The position numbers were made by a program, and so were the translations under genes. The notes under the pieces are model-generated. The model was not told the origin of the DNA. It made no database searches and worked only from the letters and a program-made list of their open reading frames with translations. Of a stretch of 64,000 nucleotides of DNA, positions 53,951 to 64,000 are shown piece after piece; positions within the stretch are counted from its first letter, which is position 1; every line of letters starts with the position of its first letter. This DNA comes from Paralichthys olivaceus. Taxonomy: Eukaryota > Chordata > Actinopteri > Pleuronectiformes > Paralichthyidae. The stretch is from positions 11,263,001 through 11,327,000 of the forward strand of contig NC_091106.1 of NCBI RefSeq assembly GCF_024713975.1. Reading direction: 5' to 3'.

Positions 53951-54916
53951 ATGGGTGGAGTCAAAAGGTAAACTGGCTTAATTTACAAGTACCATGCAAA
54001 TAATTACACTCACTCAGTTGCAAATCGATATTAACAATTTCCGATTGCATTGCAGAAACTTCCTCCTGTACTCATTGTGCTGCTGCTATGTGATCCCACA
54101 GTGTCTCTGCACAGGACTTCATTCTCAGAGTAAGTTGTGTGCTGCAGTGAGATAAGGATAACAAAATAATGTGAACATCTAATTAAAAAAAAACCCACCT
54201 CAATGTTGATGTAAAATATTATCAGTGCAGCGCATTGCTGCAAAGGTGAGAACTTGCATGCAAATGATCAGTGTCAACACTAGAGGCTATATGTTAATTA
54301 TAGCCCTGATGATTCATTGTTACCACTGCTCCTCTTTGCTGTGCTGTGGCTTATGTTCTCCCTGAAATATTGAATAATGGGGCCTTTTTTCCCCTCATAC
54401 ATATATGATGAGCTCTGTGTAGCTTCATTAGCTGAACCTTTTCGATATCTGACAAAATCTGCTAATTGGTTTTCATACATTGGCTTTAAGAGATTTTTGT
54501 TTTCAGCCTGTACACACTGCTACCATTAGATATATTATGACATTCCTGTGTGAGCTAGTGTAGCAGCACATTGATTCAATTTTGAGCTGAAAGGTAAAAT
54601 GCATGGAAAAAATACAATGCAGGCAAAACTTCACAATATGATCTGACAGTTTGAGCCCTTGCTCCCTACATTTCAACAGTATTAATATGTATAACTCAGG
54701 TGTGCATGTAAATTGGAGATGTTAAAGAGTCTCTTGTCCAGGAACCTTTCATTCAAACTTGATAAAGACCTCTAACGTCCTGTCCAGATGTGCAAGAACG
54801 GGCCAATCTAGAGCTCAAGTGTTAAAGAGACAACCACAAACAGTGAGGGATGGCCTAATATTTATTCAAGGCAGTGGTGCAGCTCTCCAAACACTGAGCT
54901 TTTATTCCCTCCCCAC

Positions 54917-54954
<38 letters not shown>

Positions 54955-57900
54955 GACTACTAACGAGCTGTTCTGTGTTCCCATCTTGCAGCTGTGCGGT
55001 TTTCATCTCAAGTCAGTAGACATTTGGAGCAGCAGGCCATGTGCCCTCAGATAAGCGTCGGGGAGGATCATTTCCCAGGTGGATTAAAAAAAACTGAGCC
55101 TAGTTTGTCTTTTTAGTATCTAAATATTTACCCTGCATGAAACTGCATATTGCTATAGCCTTTTTAAAATGTATAATACAGTTGCTGTATGTTTGAAGAA
55201 AGTTATTGTCTTCCCTATATGTGTGAGAATTTAAGGAAGATTGACATGACTTGTGTTGCCATCATCAAAACAGAGTGAAACTTTAGCAAAAGACATAATT
55301 ATTATATGTTATAAACCATTAAATCTGTATAGTCTTAGCATGTCTACATACATGACTAATTTTATTCCATTAATTGTGGAATTTGGGAGAGATGTTGACA
55401 GTAGTTTGAAGAATAGAAAATAATATTAATTTTGACACCAATACATAGTAAAAAGTGTGAAACTGATAATATTGCAGTGGTTTCTCATTTTTTCCAGAGC
55501 CGTATAGAAACAACTTAGCTAGTGCTATGGTCTCATTAAGTGCTGGTAAATGAACATTCACTAAAAGGCTAATGAGACATGTCAAAAGACAAACATTCAC
55601 AAGAGGCTAATAGTGAATGTAATTGCTCTAAAGTAATCTCATTGCCAGGTGAACTGTACTATATATTGTATGGTGCGATAGAGAGCTGATTTAGCCATCA
55701 TTTCATGAAATTACCTTTAACTCATGGAGAATGATCAACTCAAGTTCCTGAGGTAATGTTGCAACACCTCTGATCTGACTGTTTATTTAACCTCTCTTCT
55801 GTTCCCTGTAACCTAAGGATTTTACATTATGTCTCAGTTCCACATTGCTGAGCTGGCGAGAAGAGGCACTGTTAAAAAGGTTCCTGGATCATCTCCTCAG
55901 CATGTTGCTTATCAAATAGGCCCAGCATTCAACTTCAGAATCAACACGAGGTAAGCAGCATTTAGTATTATGTGTGTAGCCTGACCCCTAGTGGTTGTCC
56001 TAGTATAACCCCATTTACCCTGTCCATGGTCCTGAAGATCAGAGACTGATTTTTACAAGTGGCAACATATTATTTTCTGTAAATCAATTTATGAACTAAA
56101 TAACACAAATATGGCATGTTATATGTTGATATGTATGATTTCACTATCATAAACAGAATAAGAATATCTATATCACCATGTGCTATTATAGGTCTACATG
56201 ATGGGCTACAATTAATCTTGAATACTCTTTATAAATCCTTTTTTTCTGCATTGGGGATGTTAATTGGATGTTTGATGTGTTGCAGATCAGCTTATCCTCT
56301 CGGACTGCCGGAGGAGTTTGCGTTCGTGGCTGTGCTGCGAATGAGTGCCAGCACCATAAGTAAAAACTGGAATATCTGGCAGATGCAGGATGCGAATGGT
56401 AGCGAGCAGCTGTCTGTTAGACTCAATGGGGAGTCTAAGACTGTGGAGTTTACCTTCACAGCGCTGGACACAGGGAGGCAGACTATTGTCTTTGGGCCCC
56501 TGGCTTCTCTCTTCAATGAGCAGTGGCACAGAGTGCTGCTGGATGTCAGCAGAGGCTCTATCACCCTCTACGTGGACTGTGTCATGATCGGGTCTCAGAG
56601 CATCCCAACCCTACAAAAAGTCAGTCTGGATGGGTTCACGTTGATAGGAAAACTCAAGGACAACCCTGTGATGGCAATTCCGGTACGTTCATAACAGAAC
56701 TGAGTGCTGATGTTGAAACTAAAGCAATCGTCTGATTAACCATGAACTGTAGGTGGATATGAAATTTGGCACTGGACACAATGTGATTTCAAACTACACT
56801 TTCAAGAGAGGGAAACAAATCTGTATAATGCATCTTTTATTCCCTTACCACAGTAGCTTTACGTCTTCGCACAATGAAGGTACAAGCTTTTGAAGTGGTG
56901 TTTCATCAGAAAACTTTGAGTTATTGAACCTTCAGAAATAAGCCAATTTTGATGTAATCTGTAATATGTAAGTTTATTTAAAGAGCTGCATAGTCATGGT
57001 GACAAACTGGTTGCTTTCTATCCCCAGAAGGTAAACTCTTTTTTAATCTTGTTCATAAAAACTAAGACACAAGCAAACATATCATTTATCTTCTACCTCA
57101 CTAATTTATTTAAGACAGTCAGAGCACAGCTGTTCTTTGTTTCGAGGCACTATACCAACAGCCCTACAGACCTTCTGTCACACAAGCTGTGCACAGTGCA
57201 GTGAGTTGTTTGGAGACTTATTGTTACGGCTCTGTGCGAACACCACAGACAAGAACTCTAGACTCTAAATCATATTTTACATTTGTAGTTTTAACAGTTT
57301 CAGTCTTAACCCTCCACTGTAAACATAATTAAAATAATGAGACACATCAGGAAATATCCCAAAAGTCAAGAGTGGGGAACTCTACGTTTCCTTTGGAGAA
57401 TCCTAGACATGCAGAAACTTGGGAATTTCTCACCATCCTGTTTGGCCTGTGTGTGACAACAACCTCCAGAAAATCGTCTGTCTCTCCATTCAAGCTTCTG
57501 CAGCATCTGCCACAACACGCAGCTCATGTTTTGGCACATGCCCCTTAGTTGTGCAACACATATTTGGTTACAACTCCTCTGACAACAAAGCCTAACCTTT
57601 TTGGCGCATTTTAATATTTGGATCATGAGTTCCACATTGTAACTAATTTACAGATACTCTCTGCTTCCTGCTTTTCTCATGTGCTGCAAAAACGCGAACT
57701 GATGCAAAAAATTGTGGCGCGACATTGTTATATACTTTACATCTGTTGTGGTGATGCTTTGCTGATGCTTTATGCTCCATTGTGTATTTATCAAGTTTGA
57801 ACTTCAGTCAATGCTGATTCACTGCGATGTGACGCGAGCCAGGACAGAAGCTTGTTACGACCTCCCAGCCAGGACATGGGTAAGAATGAAAACATAACGA

Positions 57901-60900
57901 GCTATGATCTGACTAGTTGGAAGTTAAATATCGGTAACTAAACCCAAACTAGTGTTTGTTTAGTCGAGGAGCCAGTTATCGTAGTTATTGGTGAGGGAAA
58001 TAAAACTGTGCGTAACTGTGCGTAACAGCAATGCGCAAAAACCCATCCTCCTGCTCCCCTTGTCTCCTTAAAATCTACCTCACCAGTGACTTTCTTTATG
58101 ATAAGACTTTAAATTTTAAAAGCATTTATTTTGTCTGAATCTGAAATTAAATAACCCGCTGACCCTGCCCATTGGTGGTGTCTGCGGTGTGGCCCCTCCC
58201 CTCCTTGCCCCCTCTCCAAACCCTCCAATCGCTTCCTGTAACCAGTCATCGCATGAATAAACATGAGCTGCTGATGGCTGTGGGGCCGTGGACGGTCTAG
58301 ATAGCAGAGGGGGGACTCAGTTGGGTTGTTTTGTCGGGGGCTCCTTCAGCCCAACAATTCCCAGTGAAAGGACTACTGCTTTTCTTCCTTTCCTGCCCTG
58401 CAACGGGGAGATCATGGCTCGGGCCCCCAGCGTCAGAGGGCCACTGCTGGTGCTGCTCCTGCAGCTTGTCCTTATTTGCTCCGCTCAAGTAAGACTGATG
58501 TCTCTCTCTTTCTATTGTGTGTTCTGTGTGTTTCTCTTTGTAGACTGATGTGACAGAGGTGCAGGTGAGTGTTCTCCAACTGGAGTGCTGCTGGAGTTGT
58601 TCTATCCAGCCTGACCATGTTACTGTGCATTTGTCCAACAAAGAAAAGTATGATGAGACACCTTTTGTCTGCAGTTTCCTTTTTGCACCTTTACTTTTGC
58701 AAAGTGCTGTCTGAGCTGACACATTTCTGCAGGAAGAAATCATTTCGATTGGCTTAAAGTTATTTCAGTGTATCCAAGAGACAGTCTTCTTTTCTAGTGT
58801 AGCACCTGCTCTCTTCTTTTATAATGTCTGTGCAGCAGTTTGTCAAAGTAAGAAATGACAAAAAACATTAGCTAAGAAATCGATGCCTGTATTTTTATTC
58901 TTATATTATGATTATTTTACTCAGAGGAACGACGGACCTGCTGGCCCTCCTGGACCTGCAGGTGTCCCAGGAATTGATGGCATCGATGTAAGTGCTCTCA
59001 GTTCATTGTTCTATGATGCACCAAATACTTTGCCACTCTGGCTCCTCTGTAAGCCTTGAATCTCTTTTGTTGTAGGGGGAGAGAGGACCAGATGGCGAGG
59101 ATGGCCTCCCTGTAATTATAACACATAAAACAATACAAATGATGTATTGCATTGTTTTTTACTGTAGATCTTTGCCCTGAGAGATGTGTGCATGTGGAAT
59201 GTTTGTTTTTTTAGGGCCCTGATGGTGATGCAGGTAAACCTGGCTCCTCGGGATTACCTGGAATTCCTGGCAATGATGTGAGTGCTCTGTGCTTTACATT
59301 TCATGTATTTTGCTTCATATTGCTGGGCACAATAAACCTCAAGCCTGCAACGGGGGGTGGAACTACAAAGTGTGAACCTCCCACCACATAGGTTATGTTG
59401 GAGCTCATTAGTCATGAGTGACCAATGAAATTTCAGATTTAGAGAGAGAGGAAAAATGTGAGGAATTTATTGAACAAATTTCCTTTGTGACAAAGTAAAC
59501 CAGGACCAGAGTGTAATTAACTCTGGGTTTAAAGGAGGGGCAGAAAAACATTGTAACATAATACTGGTGCTGACGACAAAGAGGAGGTGTACGTGAAGTA
59601 TTTCATTTTAAAGATTTAGGTAGATAAAGGAGGTTCATCTCACACATATTATTCAGAATGCTGTGTTATAAACCAGTTCTATACATTATGAATCATTGGC
59701 TGTGTTATACCCCGACACATCTGCCGGGACTCAACAATGGCAGCTTTGTAGGCTGGCTGCTGTTAGTATCTCCTGTGGAGAATCCTCAGAACGGTGTGGA
59801 ATGATTTCCTTCAATGGGCTTGTTTGAAAAGAGCCAGAGGAATGCTGCTCTCTGCCCTGGTGCTGACTTTTTCTGCATGCATGCTAAGTTGAACACAGTA
59901 CAGGGCCTCCAACAGAGCTTTAATTTGAATGTGACTGACCAACATGAAGAAGCAGTCAAGGATATATCTAACACTTTAGAGGGAGTGGTTATAGTTAATC
60001 CAATTTATAAATTCATAGGACCCCTCCCACTGGAGTATGATTGTGTTTGGATGTAATAAATGAAGGAATATTGACATAGGGAATAAAAGTATTAGCTGAG
60101 GTAATAGATAGATTAAAATGCTCATGGTTTTTCAAGTATAGAGTGAAAAAATACAAACACTGAAGTGCCCTGAGATTTGTTATGATGTTTTAGTTAAACC
60201 TGATGTCTCATCTCTGCAGGGTCTGACCGGCCCTTTTGGAGAACCAGGGCCCGACGGTCCCTCCGGACAGAAAGTGAGTGACTAATGAGCCTTTTCTTTC
60301 CTGCTTTAGAGACTGTCAGTGAAACAGTGCCAAGCTGCTGTCCAGTCTTTTGGCATGGCAGTGAGGGCCGCAGTGCATAAACCAATTCCTCTTGACAAAT
60401 GAGACTTAATCCTGCAAGTCCTCTGTGTAATCTCCGTGGGGAATGAAGCCCCAACATCAGTCTTCATTAGGCTAAACATGGCCGGGTCAAGAGTGTCCGG
60501 CTCAGTCATGTGATGAGCTGGAGGAATGTTAACTGGGGCCGTCTGCAGACTCGCACAGCTCAATTTTACCTCAACACATTTTTTATTTCACTGTTTGTCT
60601 CAATGTCTGCCCATGACTCTAATGTATTTATCTTTATCTTTTAGGGTGAACCTGGAAAACCTGGACCTCGAGGGGCAACTGTGAGTAGCATTTCCCCTCC
60701 AAACCTGTCAGTGCAAGGATCAGATCGACCATATATAATGTTGAGGCTGTCTATATTTGAACAAGTCTTCTCCTGTACACCAAATTGTGCCAATCTGAGT
60801 CATACTGTATATGTCTCTCCTTAGGGTGTTGGGCCAGACGGACCCCCCGTGAGTCATTTATTTATGCATCACAATCAATAGTATTGATTATCAATGTTGT

Positions 60901-63900
60901 GTCGTGTATTAAATACCTGAAATGTGTCTTTGTGCAGGGACCACCTGGACCTGGAGGACTTCTGGGTGAATTGGGAAAAGTGGGACCACCTGTGAGTAGA
61001 ATTAGAAAGATAGACTGTCAGTGTGTTTTTAGATTAGGATTACCTACTAGAATACACCACAGCATCAAATATTACACATATGAACACTGAGGTGACAGTA
61101 TGGAAATGAGCAGTGTAGATATGTAGGTGAAGACATTTTCGCTGTATAAATCACTGAAAACCTGTCTACAGATGATTTGAAATATTTCACATCATCATAA
61201 TTTGAATCAAATAAACAGAGTGCATCTGTATCTGTACATACTGTAGTATGACTCAGCATTACCGTCCCGAACTTTAACATATTTATCAAACAAATCTACA
61301 AACATTTGTGCAAAAACACAATTTACACATGCACACACATTCTGTGATTGATAAATTGGTGTCATGTAATCAGTTAATATTGATTTGACCTACTGTATTT
61401 TACCAACATGTTTAAAGATGTTCTTATCTAAATGAAGAGACACCAAGCAGCCACAATAAAATATTTAACGTTTCATCTGAAAAAATTACCAAATTGTCAT
61501 TTCATATCCTGGAATGTATCAATATTTTGTTGTTAGGACTCATATTTATCTTGTTTTTTCTATAATTTACCTTCGGGCCTTAGTTTTTATCATTTTACAT
61601 TGGGTTTCTTACCAGTGAATGGACATAAACCTTTTAGCAGGATGTCTGCTGAACTGAATTGTTGTTATTGGCCACATTCAGAGTCTTTGTGTCTTTTTAA
61701 CACGTCTCTTTCCACAGGGGGCCATCGGTGTGAGGGGACCACAGGGACCTCGTGGACCAACAGGGCCCCGAGTAAGTGACACAGCATCATCACCAAAGAT
61801 TACATGTCACACATTTTTCACACAGGAGGGAGCATGATGCAAGCATGAAATTATTCTGGCCTTGTAAGCGATGCCACCGCTGCGCACTGCTACTCTTCCT
61901 CTAGTGATTCACAAGCTCCTTAGAGCCATCATACTGATATATTGTGATATAAAAGTGTTAACTTGTATTTCCCCTCAATTTCAGGGTGCAGCTGGAATGC
62001 TTGGCAGTGCCGACCTGGTAAAGCTTTGTTTTCTGAAGATTTAAAATTAGATTTTCTTTCATAAAATGTCAGGAATATTTTCAAATTTTATTGTGGTGCT
62101 CTTTAGTGTCCGAACTCGTGTCCACCTGGGACCTCTGGACATCCCGGCCTTCCTGGCATGAAGGTGAGTAGTAGAGTTTTTTTGTCTCTGTTCTGAAATC
62201 ATAGTCAAGTCCCTACGTACAGTGTGTTTAACGTCTATTCTCTGCATGTTCCCAGGGTCACAAGGGCGTAAAAGGTGAAGCAGGAGAACCTGGAAAACAA
62301 GGGCACAAGGTAAAATATGCTCTGTTTGGAGGAAGATTCCTGTCTTTAGGAATAATTACTTCAAAACATGAATTTGCCTCCAGGAGTGTCACGCACGTCA
62401 CAACATCAGGAAAAAAATTACCCATGGCTTAAATGTGAAGAAGGGATTCCCAGCACATTTGAGACAAGTATTATTTGTGCTGCTCTATTTCAAGAGGGAG
62501 TGATACATGCCTGTGTGTAATGCCTCTGACTTAATGTGCGGAGGATGATTTATTGGAAATGATGTTCAAGCACAACTACCCTTCTCCCTGTAATGCAGCC
62601 GTGCACTATATAAATGGAAATGAGTCCGGGCCTATCTCCCTTTATCACCCTGTGCCAGGATATGATTTACTATCAGTCTGTGCTGCGTCCCCGCACAATG
62701 ATTTTCTCCTTCACTGAAAGTTTCATTTCAGGGGCCTTTTTCCCTGTTTTCCCCCCATTCACAAATACACAAGTACAAAGATGTTAATACGATAAGCAGA
62801 TGTTGTGCCGGATATTGAAAAAGAATATTGACTTATAAAATAAGTGTGTGTTAAAAACATACAGGTAAAAGAATTCACTTTATATTTGAAGTGAAAAGGA
62901 TTAAATATATTTCAGTTAATACATATAACATTTAATATGATCCCTGATCTTTATTTGAACAAAACAAACACAGATTATTGTTGTTATTGTTACTATTTTG
63001 ATCAAACCACCAGAGATTAAACACATTTCTTTTAATCATCAAATGATTTAAGACGGAAATTTCCTTCTTAAAAATAGATAATGTGCACAGTTGCAGAACC
63101 AAACCATTTTCTATCTTCGTGATTAAGCCTCCTCAGGTCTGTGTCAAAGTCAGCACATAAATTATTTGTCATTTGCAAAGCAGGAGAGGGGTAATTTGGA
63201 GTTAAATCGTCTGATTCACCCCCCCTCCCTGCGATCCATTAAGACGTGGGTATTAAACACATCTCAGAGTGGCTCCCTCATTTTCTAATTAACAGTTGAC
63301 AGGGGCAGCCTGCGTGTTCATTTTTCTGAAGAAGAGAGGAAACGATGGGATGCCAGTTGCATCATGTATTTGGATGTGGTTTCACTGTTTCATGTGATTG
63401 ACTTTACTCTGTTTTTCACTCAGGGTGAGGAGGGAGACCAGGGAGGTCCTGGAGAGGTCGGATCCCAAGGACCAACGGTGAGATAGATAATTTGTTGGAT
63501 GATAAATTAAATCCTTTTGAGTTCTTCACTGTCTCTGGTTTGTTCGTTCTGCTCACTGAGCACCTGTTGGACCTCTTTTTATTTTAGGGCCCACAGGGGA
63601 ATCGTGGCGCCATGGGAATGATGGGCCCCAAGGGAGACAGGGTAAGTGTGTCTCTAATTTGCCAGCCCATGGTACCAGTCATATACATCAGACTCCTTCT
63701 GATTTACTTTAAATCCTTAATGGCTCAATGTTCTCTGGCAGGGAGCGCGAGGTCATGATGGAGACCCAGGTCCTCAGGGTGTCATGGGGGCAACTGTAAG
63801 TGTGTCCCACGATATAAATGCTTTTATTTCTTAAGTAAATGCTGTTTGTATGATTCACATGTGTTATTTAAATCATCATCTCAGGGGGATTTTGGACAGA

Positions 63901-63938
63901 GAGGTGTGATGGGCGAGCTCGGGCCTAAAGGTGAAACG
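53951..63938 (+). CDS. col9a1: collagen type IX alpha-1 chain, 5' half (continues past window end)
   Basis: Exons 53951-53967, 54056-54129, 54992-55078, 55818-55950, 56286-56682, 57796-57879 and 58544-58564 encode a signal peptide and the NC4 thrombospondin-N-like domain. Its conserved cysteines are in MCPQISVGEDHFPG, YVDCVM, MLIHCDV and EACYDLPAR, as in vertebrate COL9A1. Then come collagen exons 58925-58987, 59076-59111, 59215-59277, 60220-60273, 60645-60680, 60825-60848, 60938-60991, 61718-61771, 61985-62017, 62107-62163, 62256-62309, 63424-63477, 63588-63641, 63742-63795 and 63885-63938. Most are 54 nt or another multiple of 9. They cover COL3, NC3 (SADLCPNSCPPG) and the start of COL2. 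Type IX is a FACIT collagen on cartilage and vitreous fibrils. The remaining COL2, NC2, COL1 and NC1 lie beyond the window. Confidence 0.95.
54916..54950. repeat. (CA)n microsatellite
   Basis: A pure CA run in the col9a1 intron, about 40 bp before the exon starting at 54992. Confidence 0.9.
58195..58413 (+). promoter_or_regulatory. col9a1: internal promoter for the col9a1 short form
   Basis: Upstream of the alternative first exon lie C-rich GC-box-like sequence (CCCCTCCCCTCC near 58193), CCAAT at 58225-58229 and an AATAAA-type TATA-like stretch near 58256. This gives a plausible start near 58285. In other vertebrates COL9A1 has an internal promoter at this position, giving a protein without NC4. 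The transcription start is inferred. Confidence 0.55.
58414..58488 (+). CDS. col9a1: alternative first coding exon of col9a1 (short form, lacks NC4)
   Basis: The ATG at 58414 opens a 25-codon exon, MARAPSVRGP followed by LLVLLLQLVLICSAQ. It reads as a complete signal peptide and ends in phase 0 at a GTAAGA donor. The human short-form exon likewise encodes a brief signal peptide ending in AAQ and splices straight to the first collagen exon. Here the partner would be the exon at 58925 (RNDGPAGPPG), skipping the 21-nt exon at 58544-58564. This isoform is known in eye and other non-cartilage tissues. Confidence 0.88.
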
Positions 63939-64000
63939 GTGAGTGGACACAGCATCATCATGCATGTCAACACTTTTGAATGTATAGTGGAGCTATAGTA

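Noticed and set aside
53946-53967. ATG at 53946 as the col9a1 long-form start
   Set aside because: After the exon join this frame stops within 19 codons, whereas the ATG at 53951 continues into a signal peptide and NC4.
58297-58743. 148-codon minus-strand frame
   Set aside because: It is antisense to the col9a1 short-form exon and its surroundings, with no family resemblance.

Overview
This window looks like nuclear DNA of a ray-finned, probably percomorph, fish. The genes are split by many short GT-AG introns and match vertebrate families. CA/TG, CT and GATA microsatellites are frequent, and several dispersed repeats resemble families common in teleosts. No prokaryotic, viral or organellar gene organisation was seen. 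Exon joins were worked out by hand from splice sites, reading phase and remembered vertebrate homologues; no search was run.

Layout: (1) 2449-7184, + strand: last five coding exons of slc35f3, a drug/metabolite-superfamily transporter; its N-terminal exons lie upstream of the window. (2) 9793-12775, - strand: a complete three-exon orphan class A GPCR related to GPR161/GPR101. (3) 14235-26158, - strand: complete 29-exon tarbp1, a SpoU/TrmH-type tRNA 2'-O-ribose methyltransferase (1627 codons plus stop). (4) 27529-34276, - strand: complete 13-exon FERM-domain gene of the FRMD6 (willin)/FRMD1 family (588 aa). (5) 39814-50624, - strand: complete 19-exon fam135a (1375 aa) with a C-terminal serine-hydrolase-like domain; untranslated exons extend to about 52.56 kb. 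(6) 53951 to the window end, + strand: 5' half of col9a1, with the NC4 domain, an internal alternative promoter and first exon for the short form, COL3, NC3 and the start of COL2.

The genes are not an operon and share no obvious pathway. The order joins a block that is 1q42-like in human (slc35f3-tarbp1) to one that is 6q13-like (fam135a-col9a1). fam135a and col9a1 are head to head, with start regions about 1.3 kb apart.

No wholly new system was found. The most useful leads are a phase-neutral 78-nt candidate cassette exon in fam135a, a spliced upstream ORF before fam135a, a tarbp1 splice acceptor built from a TG microsatellite, paired TCTCGCGAGA promoter elements, a GTTAGC-rich promoter cluster, a 125-bp inverted repeat with TG/CA arms, and the GPCR itself.
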